Assembly (NCBI GenBank): GCA_947493955.1
Contig: CANLSQ010000001.1
Coordinates: 1,364,001 to 1,428,000 of the forward strand
Length of the DNA stretch: 64,000 nt
Source: an uncultured Sphingomonadaceae bacterium
GTDB taxonomy: Bacteria > Pseudomonadota > Alphaproteobacteria > Sphingomonadales > Sphingomonadaceae
Direction of reading: 5' to 3'
Positions within the stretch are counted from its first letter, which is position 1; each line of letters opens with the position of its first letter. The notes beneath the pieces are model-generated. The model searched no databases and had not been told where the DNA came from. It was given only the letters and a program-made list of their open reading frames with translations. Shown here piece after piece: positions 9,021-18,260 of this stretch. A program made the translations under genes and the position numbers.

Positions 9021-10245
9021 CGGCAGCTGTTTCTGTCGCTGCACCATTTTCTGAATCCAGATAGGCTTTGATCGCATTGAAAAAGGCAATGCGTTGAGCG
9101 CCCTGCTCCTCCGGGGTCGCGCTAGGCCAATTGCTGTTACTGGCAACAACCAGTTTGCGCGCAGGATCGATGAAAATACCCTGTCCAAAAATCCCCTGCC
9201 CGGCAAAGCTTCCATCATCAAAAGTCCACCATTGGTAACCATAGCCGCGGCCTAGAACGTCGATATCGGCCTGTTTGGTTCCGGCCTTGGCAAACCATCC
9301 ATCCGGTACGATGGACTCGCCATCAATCATACCGCCATTCATTGCGAACTGGCCGAAAAGCGCATAGTCCCTGACGGTCGCAGAAATACAGCAACCGCCG
9401 ATTTCCTTGCCGCCTTCATTCAGCAGCCATTCCCCGTCCTGTGACATGCCATAAGGTACCCAGACCTTTTCAGAGAGATATTCAGATATCGTCTTGCCTG
9501 TCGCCTTGGCTACCAGCACACCAATGAGATTGGTTTCACCTGTATTATATTGCCAACGTGTGCCGGGTTCTGCTTCGCTTTCCAGCGTCTTCATATACAC
9601 GATAATCGGATCAACACCGTCAACCGGCTTGGTATTATTGAACAGCGCTACATCGGATTTGGGATCGGCATAATCCTCGTTCCATTTGACACCGGACGTC
9701 ATGGTCAAAAGTTGCTCGACAGTCACCCCGTCATAGCCGCTACCTTTTAGCTCCGGGATATAATCTGTCAGCGGATCATCGATTGACTTGATGAAGCCGT
9801 CTTTGATTGCCGCGCCGACCATTGTTGACACCAAGGATTTCGCTACAGAAAAAGATGTCCAGCGATCATCCTTGCCGAATTCCATCCGATATTCTTCCAA
9901 CCGGATTTTACCATCCTGCAATATCACAATGCCAGCCGAACGCTGATCAGCCATATACTGATCTACAGATAGCATCTTCCCATCCACCTCAAACTCTTTC
10001 GGGAACGCTTCGCCCTGCTCCAGCACTTTCGGTGCATCGCCAGCCGCGATCGTGTTTGATGGAACGAGCGTATCCATCATACGAAAGGCTTTGTTGCGCT
10101 GATCGTCTGTCCAGAACAGAATGTTCTTGTCTGTAGGCAGTCCAGCTGCATCAGCAGCTACTTCCTTGACCTTCTCACAACCCGGCAGCGCCAGACATAG
10201 TCCAACACCCGTCATTGCCAATGTCAATTTTTTCCCCAAACTCAT
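9013..10245 (-). CDS. Serine hydrolase, beta-lactamase class C-like lipoprotein
   Basis: 410-residue protein of the beta-lactamase/D-alanyl-D-alanine carboxypeptidase-like superfamily. The signal peptide ends in a lipobox (LALPGC, Cys23), so it is probably membrane-anchored in the periplasm. The nucleophile motif SVAK has Ser133 and Lys136; YNTGE near residue 236 supplies the Tyr motif. The third motif (HTG/KTG in true beta-lactamases) appears only as a loose GQG, so resistance activity should not be assumed; esterase or peptidase activity is as likely. It follows the cyclopropane fatty acid synthase gene by 16 bases and is likely in the same transcript. Confidence 0.82.
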   Translation of the reverse strand: MSLGKKLTLAMTGVGLCLALPGCEKVKEVAADAAGLPTDKNILFWTDDQRNKAFRMMDTLVPSNTIAAGDAPKVLEQGEAFPKEFEVDGKMLSVDQYMADQRSAGIVILQDGKIRLEEYRMEFGKDDRWTSFSVAKSLVSTMVGAAIKDGFIKSIDDPLTDYIPELKGSGYDGVTVEQLLTMTSGVKWNEDYADPKSDVALFNNTKPVDGVDPIIVYMKTLESEAEPGTRWQYNTGETNLIGVLVAKATGKTISEYLSEKVWVPYGMSQDGEWLLNEGGKEIGGCCISATVRDYALFGQFAMNGGMIDGESIVPDGWFAKAGTKQADIDVLGRGYGYQWWTFDDGSFAGQGIFGQGIFIDPARKLVVASNSNWPSATPEEQGAQRIAFFNAIKAYLDSENGAATETAAAN

Positions 10246-10261
10246 GGTCCACTCCTGTTTT

Positions 10262-11521
10262 TCATTTTTCTTTTGTTAAAGTAACTTGCGAGACATTGAT
10301 ACCGCCGCCCCTGAAGCCGCCTTCACAATATGTAAGATAATAGCGCCAAAGCCGAACAAAATGCTCATCAAATCCCGCTGGTAATTTGCCTTGATCGACG
10401 ACCGCATCGAAACGCTCGCGCCAGATTTTCAGCGTTTCCGCGTAGTCAGGACCAAAGTCGCGGTGATCCGACCATGCCAGTCCGCGCTCTTCTGCAAGCG
10501 CCCGAAACCGCCTTTCCGAAAGCAACATTCCGCCGGGAAAAATATAGGTCTGAATAAAGTCAGCACTGGCGGCATATTGTTCGAAAATATCATCGGCGAT
10601 GCTGATATATTGAATGGCAGCATGTCCACCTGGTTTCAGATTGCGCGCCACGCAATCGAGAAAGTCAGGCCAGTATTTCTGCCCGACCGCTTCGACCATC
10701 TCAACGCTGGCAATCGCGTCATATTGTCCATCTACGTCACGATAATCCTGAATCAGGAAATTGGCCTCCGGATGTTGCTTGCGCGCCCATTCGGTTTGCT
10801 CGTCGGATAAAGAAATACCGGTTACGTCCAGCCCGTGGTCTCGCGCCAGTGTTCCCGACAAATATCCCCAACCGCATCCGATCTCCAAGACCTTCTGACC
10901 GGGCTTGGTATCGAGACGGCTGGCTATCGCCGCAACCTTCTTCGCCTGCGCTTCGTCTAGCGCTTCTGCTTTTCCTTCCGCATCTTCGAACAATGCGCTG
11001 GAATAGCTCATGCTTTCGTCGAGCCACAGGCGGTAGAAGTCATTGCCCAGATCATAGTGATATTGGATATTCTGCCGGGCGCGTGTTTTGTCGTTATGTC
11101 GCCGCGAATGGCGCATTTTGGCAATAAATCGAAATATACCGGCAGCCCGCCCGGTGTCTTTCAATCCAGCACGGTTCCGCGTGAATAGATCAAACACCGG
11201 CACCAAGTCCGGACTTTCCCACTCGCCGAGTTCCCAGGCGCGATACCAGCCAACTGAACCGCTATTCACCAGACGCAGCAAAGCTGTCCAGCTATGGAGG
11301 GTGATTTCCGCCATTGGCCCTTCGCCGCGTCCACCAACAATGCGAGTGGTGCCATCGGGCAATTTGCCTTCAAACGTGCCATGATCCATGCCGGCGTCGA
11401 TCCGGTCCAGTATCCGGTGAAAGCCCGGCGCGGTCAGGCGCGCGAACAATCCGCCCCCTGTCCCGAAGCGCTTACGCGCGTCAAGCAGGTGTTTGCCTCG
11501 TTTTGGTGCCTCCGCATTCAT
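10262..11521 (-). CDS. cfa: Cyclopropane-fatty-acyl-phospholipid synthase
   Basis: SAM-dependent enzyme that adds a methylene bridge across unsaturated acyl chains of membrane phospholipids, hardening the membrane against acid and oxidative stress. The 419-residue protein has the N-terminal lipid-binding region, the family segment YHYDLGNDFYRLWLD (154-168) followed by MSYSSA, and SAM motif I VLEIGCGWGY (211-220). The C-terminal part holds the YIFPGG and YCEGGFR signatures. It sits between an SDR gene (66 bases upstream) and a serine hydrolase (16 bases downstream), near photolyase, a grouping seen in light or singlet-oxygen stress regulons of alphaproteobacteria. Confidence 0.92.
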   Translation of the reverse strand: MNAEAPKRGKHLLDARKRFGTGGGLFARLTAPGFHRILDRIDAGMDHGTFEGKLPDGTTRIVGGRGEGPMAEITLHSWTALLRLVNSGSVGWYRAWELGEWESPDLVPVFDLFTRNRAGLKDTGRAAGIFRFIAKMRHSRRHNDKTRARQNIQYHYDLGNDFYRLWLDESMSYSSALFEDAEGKAEALDEAQAKKVAAIASRLDTKPGQKVLEIGCGWGYLSGTLARDHGLDVTGISLSDEQTEWARKQHPEANFLIQDYRDVDGQYDAIASVEMVEAVGQKYWPDFLDCVARNLKPGGHAAIQYISIADDIFEQYAASADFIQTYIFPGGMLLSERRFRALAEERGLAWSDHRDFGPDYAETLKIWRERFDAVVDQGKLPAGFDEHFVRLWRYYLTYCEGGFRGGGINVSQVTLTKEK

Positions 11522-11587
11522 GATGCAAATATGGACCAGTGGTAACTGCTTGGCAATGCGGAACTATCCGTATTAATGACTAACAAT

Positions 11588-12370
11588 TCAAGACCCCGGA
11601 GCCGCAGCAGAGCCGGCCAATATGCCGCCATCAATGGTCATTTCGGTGCCAGTGATATAGCTCGCCTCGTCCGAAGCCAGCAGCACAGCAACAGCCGCCA
11701 CCTCTTCGGCCTCACCAAAGCGCCGCATCGGCGTATCCTTTACCATCGCTTCAATCGCGGCCTCGCGCTGCGCGCCTTCACCCAACATCGGTTCCCACAT
11801 CGGTGTCATGATTGCGGCGGGATGAATCGAGTTACATCGGATATTCAATCTCAGCTGCGCGCAATAGAGCGCCACCGATTTGCTGTGGTTACGGATGGCA
11901 GCCTTTGAGGATGCATAGGCCGCAGCACCGGGAATGCCCACCATACCGGATCGTGAGGAGATATTGATGATCGAACCGGCGCCCTTTTCCTTCATCGCGC
12001 GAATGGCATAGCGGCACCCCATGAAGGTGCCATCGAGATTGACCCGGTGCACCGCGCGCCAGTCTTCGAGCGAGGCATTTTCCGGGTCATGTGGCGCAAT
12101 GCTTGCCTCAAACCCGGTAACCCCGGCATTGTTGACGACGACGTCCGCCGAGGGATGTAGTTCGGTCAGATGACCCCAATCCGCTTCCTTTTCGACGTCG
12201 AGGACGAGGGTGGGACTTCCCAATTCCTGTCCAGCCTGCGCCAATGTTTCGACATCCTTATCGGTCAAAAGGACCGACGCTCCCTCGTCTATAAAGGCCT
12301 TGGCAATAGCTTTACCAATGCCGCGGGCAGCACCGGTGATAACGCAAAATTTTCCTGATAGTCTGTGCAT
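11588..12370 (-). CDS. Short-chain dehydrogenase/reductase (SDR)
   Basis: 260-residue classical SDR, cytoplasmic NAD(P)-dependent oxidoreductase. Motifs are [10 protein letters not shown] (12-21), NNAG near residue 88, NISSRSG and YASSK near residue 160 as catalytic Ser-Tyr-Lys, and a closing TIDGG typical of the 3-oxoacyl reductase/cyclohexanol dehydrogenase-like group. An acidic residue after strand 2 (TDKD) suggests NAD rather than NADP. Substrate unknown. It lies 159 bases after photolyase and 66 bases before cfa on the same strand. Confidence 0.85.
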   Translation of the reverse strand: MHRLSGKFCVITGAARGIGKAIAKAFIDEGASVLLTDKDVETLAQAGQELGSPTLVLDVEKEADWGHLTELHPSADVVVNNAGVTGFEASIAPHDPENASLEDWRAVHRVNLDGTFMGCRYAIRAMKEKGAGSIINISSRSGMVGIPGAAAYASSKAAIRNHSKSVALYCAQLRLNIRCNSIHPAAIMTPMWEPMLGEGAQREAAIEAMVKDTPMRRFGEAEEVAAVAVLLASDEASYITGTEMTIDGGILAGSAAAPGS

Positions 12371-12529
12371 AAAAGATCCTGAATATAGGTGTCAAAATAT
12401 CCAGCCCGGCGGACTGAAGGGTTTCATTTTGATTTGCCCGAAGGCGACCTAACTATTCATCGACCTGATATCCTATTTTCGATTGTTCGGATGAATAAGC
12501 ATATATTTCAGCCATTTCAATCCTTTCCC

Positions 12530-13921
12530 TCACTTCACTTGCGCATAGGCATCCAGCGCCCGCGCGCGCGCCTCTTTGTGCGCAATGATTTTTGAACGAT
12601 AGCTCGGCGGTTTAGCCCCGCTTTCCTCGGGATCATGGATATAGGGATCGCTGATATCCGCCAGTTCCGGCACCCATTTGCGAATATAGTCTCCTGCATT
12701 GAATTTTTCCGATTGGGTAAGCGGTGCCATGATGCGGACGAACATATTGCTGTCGACTCCGGTTCCGGACGTCCACTGCCAATTGACGCTGTTCGACGCA
12801 AAATCGGCATCAACAAGCGTGTCCCAAAACCATTTCTCGCCTTCGCGCCAGTCGATCAGCAAATGCTTGATCAGGAAGCTGGCCGTGATCATGCGCACGC
12901 GGTTGTGCATCCATCCGGTCGCCCACAATTCCCGCATACCGGCATCGACAATCGGATAGCCGGTCTGACCGCGACACCAGGCGTCATAGTCCTTGCGGAC
13001 CTTGGGCTCAGACATGTCGCGCCACGGGAACGCGCGGAATTTTTCACGATAGCTTTCCCCGCCATATTGCGGGAACTGCTGAATGACATTTTGCGCATAG
13101 TCTCGCCAGACAATCTCTTTGAGATATGTTTCAATCTTCGCACCCTGCCCAGCCAACCGGTTCCAGATCGCGGCCGGACTGATTTCTCCGAAATGCAGAT
13201 GCGGAGACAGGCGGGACACCAATTGTTCGGATGGCAAGTTACGGCCTTCATCATATTGGGCCGCTTTATCGACAAATGCCTCAAGACTGTCCTGCGCGCC
13301 TTGCTCACCCGGCGTCCAATGGTCGGCAAATCCTTTCGCCCAATCCGGTTTGGTTGGAAGCAAATTCCAATCATCCAGAACATCACTGTCGGGCCAGTCG
13401 TCCGGCGAATCCGGTGCCTTTTGCGGGACAATCGCTGGCGCCGGCGGCATCCGTTCGCGCAGGGATTTCCAGAATGGTGTGTAGATTTTATAGGGTCCGC
13501 CACTACCGGTCTTCAATGTGCCAGGCGGAAGGAGATAATTGCCGTGGTGCAGAACGAGTTCAGTATTATCATTCAATTTGGCCCGTAATTCCTTCTGCGC
13601 GTTGAGCCACCAAGGCTCATAGTGATGCAGCGCGTGGATCTCTTGGGCACCGCGTTCCTGAGCGAGTTCAGCCAGGATATCGGCCGCTTTGCCGCGACGC
13701 AGGATCAACCGAGATCCTTTGGCCCGCAAATCGGCATCGAGCGATTTCAGACTGTGATGCAACCACCAGCGCGATGCACCGCCCATTTTGCGATGCTTCG
13801 CCGTTTCGTCATCGAGGATATAGATCGGGACGACTGGGCCTTTAGCGGCGGCGGCCGCCAATGCTGCCTGGTCAGCAAGCCGCAAATCTCGGCGGAACCA
13901 GAGAATTGTAGGTGTCGTCAT
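12530..13921 (-). CDS. phrB: Deoxyribodipyrimidine photo-lyase
   Basis: Light-driven repair of cyclobutane pyrimidine dimers using FADH- and an antenna chromophore. The 463-residue protein starts with the Rossmann-like antenna domain (LWFRRDLRLADQAAL, residues 6-20). The helical FAD domain contains LSPHLHFGEIS (about 240), the WRDYAQ segment, and the class I signature near residue 345-405 (MHNRVRMI, then DADFASNSVNWQWTSGTGVDSN). Tryptophans of the electron-transfer chain appear intact. Its ATG overlaps the stop of the upstream membrane hydrolase gene. Class I CPD photolyase is well supported. Confidence 0.93.
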   Translation of the reverse strand: MTTPTILWFRRDLRLADQAALAAAAAKGPVVPIYILDDETAKHRKMGGASRWWLHHSLKSLDADLRAKGSRLILRRGKAADILAELAQERGAQEIHALHHYEPWWLNAQKELRAKLNDNTELVLHHGNYLLPPGTLKTGSGGPYKIYTPFWKSLRERMPPAPAIVPQKAPDSPDDWPDSDVLDDWNLLPTKPDWAKGFADHWTPGEQGAQDSLEAFVDKAAQYDEGRNLPSEQLVSRLSPHLHFGEISPAAIWNRLAGQGAKIETYLKEIVWRDYAQNVIQQFPQYGGESYREKFRAFPWRDMSEPKVRKDYDAWCRGQTGYPIVDAGMRELWATGWMHNRVRMITASFLIKHLLIDWREGEKWFWDTLVDADFASNSVNWQWTSGTGVDSNMFVRIMAPLTQSEKFNAGDYIRKWVPELADISDPYIHDPEESGAKPPSYRSKIIAHKEARARALDAYAQVK

Positions 13922-14940
13922 TGATCACCTTTGGCGGTTTCCCCTGTTCCCGGCTCTGCATCGTTCGGTATTACAGTGGTTATGGCGAAACGGTCCTGAA
14001 CCAGCGGGCTGCGAAACCGCATGTCAGAAATGTTCAAGGTCACACCGTCTTCAGATGCAGCATCCTTGTCCTGTTGCAAAACCGGCATTCTCGACCAAAA
14101 CAGAAACGCATCTACATCTGAATCTGACCTTCTGGCTTTATCAACCATGGCCTGCGTTGCATCATTCTCTATCCATTCACCTTTCCAGTAAAAAGGTTCC
14201 GGATCGAGGAGATCAAACATCCCTTCGCCATATTTGGCGTCGACACCTTGACCCATTTGCCACAGCATTTCCCGCCGCCAAAAAGTAACAGGTACAGGAT
14301 TGGCAACCACCTGATCTGGTTTCTGCCCTATACGCTGGGTCACCGCCAGTTCAGTGTCTGTTTCCGCTTTGCCGGTAATCAGACCATTGGCAAAAATATA
14401 GGCACAGATCGCTGCAAAGCTTATCCATGCCGGCCGCTGCCAGTCATCCCTGCCCTTTTTCTCACGCCGCCTCGACATCCAGACACCCGCGATCATCGCC
14501 GCCCAGATCCAGATATCGATAATGAAGATGCTGTCGCCATAAAACCATTGCGAGGAAAAGGGTTCGAGCAAGCGAATGCCATAGCTGTTGAGCCAGTCCA
14601 ACGCAGGATGGCTGAGACAACCGATATAGGCCAAAGCCAAAAGCCAGCCCTTGTGAATGGGTAATCGATCTGCTGGCCGTTTGCCGCGCCTGGTCTGCCA
14701 GCCATCAAACCACAGCATGATACCGGTGAGGATCAGTGGCAGGATCGCTATCGCAATCGGACCATGCGTAATGCCCCGACGCATGGCAAGATGCTGATGG
14801 CCGCCAAGCAGCGGCGCAAACGCATCAATATCGGGAAGATTCGCGGCGATAATCAAGGTCGCCATACCCAGACCGGTTTTCTTTTTCAGACCGAGTTGGC
14901 CAATTACAGCCCCGGCAAGACTATGCGTGAGATTGTCCAT
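13918..14940 (-). CDS. Membrane-bound metal-dependent hydrolase (YdjM/DUF457 family)
   Basis: 340-residue inner-membrane protein. The N-terminus MDNLTHSLAGAVIGQLGL and NLPDIDA near residue 34, with HRGITHGP-like RRGITHGP near 54 and SHPALDWLNSYG near 108, contain the histidine and aspartate pattern of the YdjM/DUF457 metal-dependent hydrolase family. Four or five hydrophobic helices are visible in the first 200 residues, followed by a soluble C-terminal domain of about 140 residues. In Escherichia coli the relative ydjM is LexA-regulated. Here its stop overlaps the photolyase start (ATGA), a meaningful link to DNA damage. Enzymatic substrate is unknown. Confidence 0.8.
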   Translation of the reverse strand: MDNLTHSLAGAVIGQLGLKKKTGLGMATLIIAANLPDIDAFAPLLGGHQHLAMRRGITHGPIAIAILPLILTGIMLWFDGWQTRRGKRPADRLPIHKGWLLALAYIGCLSHPALDWLNSYGIRLLEPFSSQWFYGDSIFIIDIWIWAAMIAGVWMSRRREKKGRDDWQRPAWISFAAICAYIFANGLITGKAETDTELAVTQRIGQKPDQVVANPVPVTFWRREMLWQMGQGVDAKYGEGMFDLLDPEPFYWKGEWIENDATQAMVDKARRSDSDVDAFLFWSRMPVLQQDKDAASEDGVTLNISDMRFRSPLVQDRFAITTVIPNDAEPGTGETAKGDQ

Positions 14941-15145
14941 GCGATCGGCGGCCTAGAGCAGGTCGAGAAAGTTGACGATTGATACGCGAAACGAGGGTGA
15001 AATTCGGTTGAACTGTTTCATATCAGCGACGAGATTTCCGTTCAGAATCGTCCCACCCCATAGCGTGACGAACAGGACTGAAGCCTTAAACGCATGCTGG
15101 CAAAGCAAATCCTACATTGCAAGCATCAAGTGCTGGAAAAGGCTG

Positions 15146-16174
15146 CTAGAGTTCCGGACCGTCTTCGGTCACAGTCCAGGTCTGGCCTTTGTTGAGCAGC
15201 GCCTGCAGATCCGCCTTCTTGCCTTCTGCCGCCTGCGCATTTTGCTCGACCACCGCCGCTTCGAAAGTGGGACGCGGATCATCATAGAGCACACCGATAG
15301 CCATCGGGAATTCCCCGAACGGCATTTCAATCAGCATATGCGCGACAGAACGATTGGTCACGTCATGGACGATCACATTGGCCGCCTGCCAGTCACCATC
15401 GACCACATCGACGACTTTCAACGACAGCGTTTCACGATCCAGCGTAATGCCCTTTTCGCCTTTTTCAAACAGCATCGGCTCACCATCGGCGAGCAGGAGC
15501 TGGGTAGAAGCGGCGGTTTTCTTAGCCGCAAATTCCTCGAATACGTCTTTGTTGTAGACGATACAGTTTTGAAAAATCTCGATAAAAGCGGCACCCTTGT
15601 GCGTATGGGCGGCTTTCAGAACATTGGTCAAATCCTTGTGCACGTCAATGCCGCGGGCGATGAACCGGGCGCCGGAGCCCAGTGCAAAGGCACAGGGAGA
15701 AGCGGGTCGATCAACCGAACCGTAAGGCGTGGACGGGCTGCTTGTACCAACACGTGATGTCGGGGAATATTGCCCCTTGGTCAGACCGTAAATCTCATTG
15801 TTGAACAGCATGATCTGGCAATCCAGATTACGCCGCAACAGGTGCATGGTGTGATTGCCACCGATGGACAGCGCGTCACCGTCACCGGTAATGATCCACA
15901 CATCCAGATCGGGATTAGCGAGCTTCGCGCCAGTTGCAATGGCAGGCGCACGTCCGTGAATGGTGTGGAAACCGTAAGTTTCCATATAATAAGGAAAGCG
16001 AGAAGAACAGCCGATCCCACTGACAAACAACGTATCTTCCGGACGCACGCCGAGGTCTGGCATCGTCCGCTGCACCGCTTTCAGAATCGCATAGTCACCG
16101 CAACCCGGGCACCAGCGTACTTCCTGATCGGTTTCCCAGTCTTTCAGCGTCGTGATTTTTGTCATCTCGTTCAT
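15146..16174 (-). CDS. korB: 2-oxoacid:ferredoxin oxidoreductase, beta subunit (TPP)
   Basis: Catalytic thiamine-diphosphate subunit of a 2-oxoacid (probably 2-oxoglutarate) oxidoreductase, which decarboxylates the oxoacid to acyl-CoA and reduces an acceptor. The 342 residues contain RWCPGCGDY near residue 21, the TPP-binding span from GDGDALSIGG (about 97-106) to NNEIYGLTKGQ (about 125-135), and conserved C-terminal KGAAFIEIFQNC. Its ATG overlaps the stop of the alpha subunit, so the two are one transcript. The beta subunit lacks the ferredoxin-type cysteine domain, so electrons must leave through a ferredoxin encoded elsewhere. Confidence 0.88.
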   Translation of the reverse strand: MNEMTKITTLKDWETDQEVRWCPGCGDYAILKAVQRTMPDLGVRPEDTLFVSGIGCSSRFPYYMETYGFHTIHGRAPAIATGAKLANPDLDVWIITGDGDALSIGGNHTMHLLRRNLDCQIMLFNNEIYGLTKGQYSPTSRVGTSSPSTPYGSVDRPASPCAFALGSGARFIARGIDVHKDLTNVLKAAHTHKGAAFIEIFQNCIVYNKDVFEEFAAKKTAASTQLLLADGEPMLFEKGEKGITLDRETLSLKVVDVVDGDWQAANVIVHDVTNRSVAHMLIEMPFGEFPMAIGVLYDDPRPTFEAAVVEQNAQAAEGKKADLQALLNKGQTWTVTEDGPEL

Positions 16175-18060
16175 GACAGATTCTCCTCAATCGCCGCTTC
16201 AATTTCGGCAATGGTAAAGGGCTGGCCCGATACTTTGTTTACAGGCTTTGCATCGACCAGATATTGATCGCGCAACACAGTTTTCAGCTGCCCGGTATTC
16301 ATCTCCGGCACTATCACCCGGTCATAGCTTTTCAGCAAATCGCCGAGATTTTTCGGCATCGGCCAGACGTTACGAATATGGATATGACTAACGTCCTTTC
16401 CAGCCTCCACGGCACGGCGTACCGCCTGATGGATTGGTCCAAAGGTTGATCCCCAACCGACAACGGCCAGCTTGCCGCCTGCTTTGCCCAGCGCAACATC
16501 CTGATCGGGGATGCTGTCGGCAACGCCCAAAACCTTGTCGCGCCTGATTTCGGTCATCTGCTGGTGATTGGCTGCGCCATAATCGATATGCCCGGTATCA
16601 ATGCCTTTTTCGATGCCGCCAATCCGATGCATCAATTCCGGCGTGCCCGGCTTGATCCATGGCCGCGCGAGTTTTTCGTCGCGCGCGTAAGGCTTCAATC
16701 CGTCGGCCGGCATTTTGTCCAGGAAGGTCGTGGGAAACGGTTCTAGCGTATCGACATCCGGAATCTTCCAAGGCTCAGCCGCATTGGCAATATAACCATC
16801 GGTCAGCAACATAACCGGCGTCATATATTGCACCGCTATCCGCACCGCTTCAATCGCACATTCAAATGCATCGCCCGGCGAACGCGCCGCGATGACCGGC
16901 ATCGGCGCATCACCATTGCGGCCGTAAATGGCTTGATACAGATCCGATTGCTCGGTCTTGGTCGGCAGACCGGTAGAAGGCCCGCCACGCTGTGAATTGA
17001 CAATCACCAAGGGCAGCTCGGTCATGATAGCCAGCCCCATAGCTTCGCCTTTCAGCGCAATGCCAGGACCGGATGAGGACGTAATGCCCAACTTACCAGC
17101 ATAGCTCGCACCAATGGCGGCCGCGATCGCCGCAATCTCGTCTTCGGCCTGAAAAGTTGTGACGCCAAATTCTTTGAGCCGCGACAAGTGATGCAGGATC
17201 GCCGAGGCCGGCGTAATCGGATAGCCGCCGAAGAACATCGGCAAGTCTGCCAACTGTGCGCCCGCAACCAGACCTAATGACAGGGCTTCTGCGCCCGTCA
17301 CCGTGCGATACTCGCCCGGTGCCGACGGAGCAGCACCCACTTTGCGTGTCGTCAGATGACCGCTGCCCAGACCGTCACCGGAAAGTTCGGCGGTTTCCCC
17401 ATAAGCATGACCCGCATTCAGCGCGGCAATGTTGGAATCAGCCACATCGGGCAATTTCGCAAATTTGGTCTTGAGCCAATCAATAATCGGCTCACGCTCG
17501 CGCTCGAACATCCACAGCGCCAGACCCAGCGTCCACATATTTTTACAACGCAGTGCTTCTTTGTTGCCCAGTCCAAAGGGCTTCACCGCTTCGAGCGTCA
17601 GCGCAGAAATATCCAGCTTGAGCAATTGCCACTTGGCCAAAGAGCCGTCTTCCAGCGGATTATTTTCATATTTGGCTTTATCGAGATTGCGTTTCCCGAA
17701 TTCACCCTCGTCAGCAATAATCAAACCGCCTTCACGTAAGGCATCGACGTTGGTCTTCAAGGCAGCGGGATTCATTGCGATCAGAACATCAGGCTGGTCG
17801 CCCGCGGTCTCAATGGCGCGGCTGCCAAAGTTAATCTGAAAAGCGGAAACGCCGAAAAGTGTTCCTTGCGGCGCCCGAATTTCAGCAGGAAAATCAGGAA
17901 AAGTCGCGAGGTCGCTACCTGCCAATGCCGTGGACAAGGTAAACTGCCCGCCGGTAAGCTGCATGCCATCGCCGCTATCGCCAGCAAAGCGAACGACGAC
18001 ATTCTCCGCATTCGCCGGCTGGTTATTGTCTGAATCGTCCTGTTTAAGCGCCGTAGCCAT
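16171..18060 (-). CDS. korA: 2-oxoacid:acceptor oxidoreductase, alpha subunit (gamma-alpha fusion)
   Basis: 629-residue subunit with the gamma domain at the N-terminus (VVRFAGDSGDGMQLTGGQF, residues 22-40) fused to the alpha domain from about residue 215, which begins ALSLGLVAGAQLADLPMFFGGYPITPAS, the pyruvate/2-oxoglutarate ferredoxin oxidoreductase signature. TSSSGPGIALKGEAMGLA near 330 and the C-terminal VVGWGSTFGPI are also typical. It is the first gene of korAB, transcribed away from the esterase gene with about 200 bases of shared upstream DNA. In aerobic alphaproteobacteria this enzyme is a bypass to the 2-oxoglutarate dehydrogenase complex; substrate preference is inferred from family. 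Confidence 0.88.
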   Translation of the reverse strand: MATALKQDDSDNNQPANAENVVVRFAGDSGDGMQLTGGQFTLSTALAGSDLATFPDFPAEIRAPQGTLFGVSAFQINFGSRAIETAGDQPDVLIAMNPAALKTNVDALREGGLIIADEGEFGKRNLDKAKYENNPLEDGSLAKWQLLKLDISALTLEAVKPFGLGNKEALRCKNMWTLGLALWMFEREREPIIDWLKTKFAKLPDVADSNIAALNAGHAYGETAELSGDGLGSGHLTTRKVGAAPSAPGEYRTVTGAEALSLGLVAGAQLADLPMFFGGYPITPASAILHHLSRLKEFGVTTFQAEDEIAAIAAAIGASYAGKLGITSSSGPGIALKGEAMGLAIMTELPLVIVNSQRGGPSTGLPTKTEQSDLYQAIYGRNGDAPMPVIAARSPGDAFECAIEAVRIAVQYMTPVMLLTDGYIANAAEPWKIPDVDTLEPFPTTFLDKMPADGLKPYARDEKLARPWIKPGTPELMHRIGGIEKGIDTGHIDYGAANHQQMTEIRRDKVLGVADSIPDQDVALGKAGGKLAVVGWGSTFGPIHQAVRRAVEAGKDVSHIHIRNVWPMPKNLGDLLKSYDRVIVPEMNTGQLKTVLRDQYLVDAKPVNKVSGQPFTIAEIEAAIEENLS

Positions 18061-18260
18061 AAATAATTTCCGTACCCAAAACTCTTTAGAAGATGCGGTA
18101 AAGCACTTCTCCCCTCTGCTTCAAACCATAAAAACTACTAGGGATAAAGTTTTTGTTTGAAACGGGAGAAATAGATTGCATCTTGCCTAGTGAACCCCGG
18201 CTGATCTACTCGCCACAAGATCAGTAGCAAATCAATATGCAACAATACGGAGATAAGAGG

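Noticed and set aside
12635-13588. 317-codon plus-strand frame opposite photolyase
   Set aside because: Antisense shadow of a clearly real gene in a GC-biased region; no domain.
14972-15757. 261-codon plus-strand frame opposite korB
   Set aside because: Antisense shadow, no ribosome site or family.
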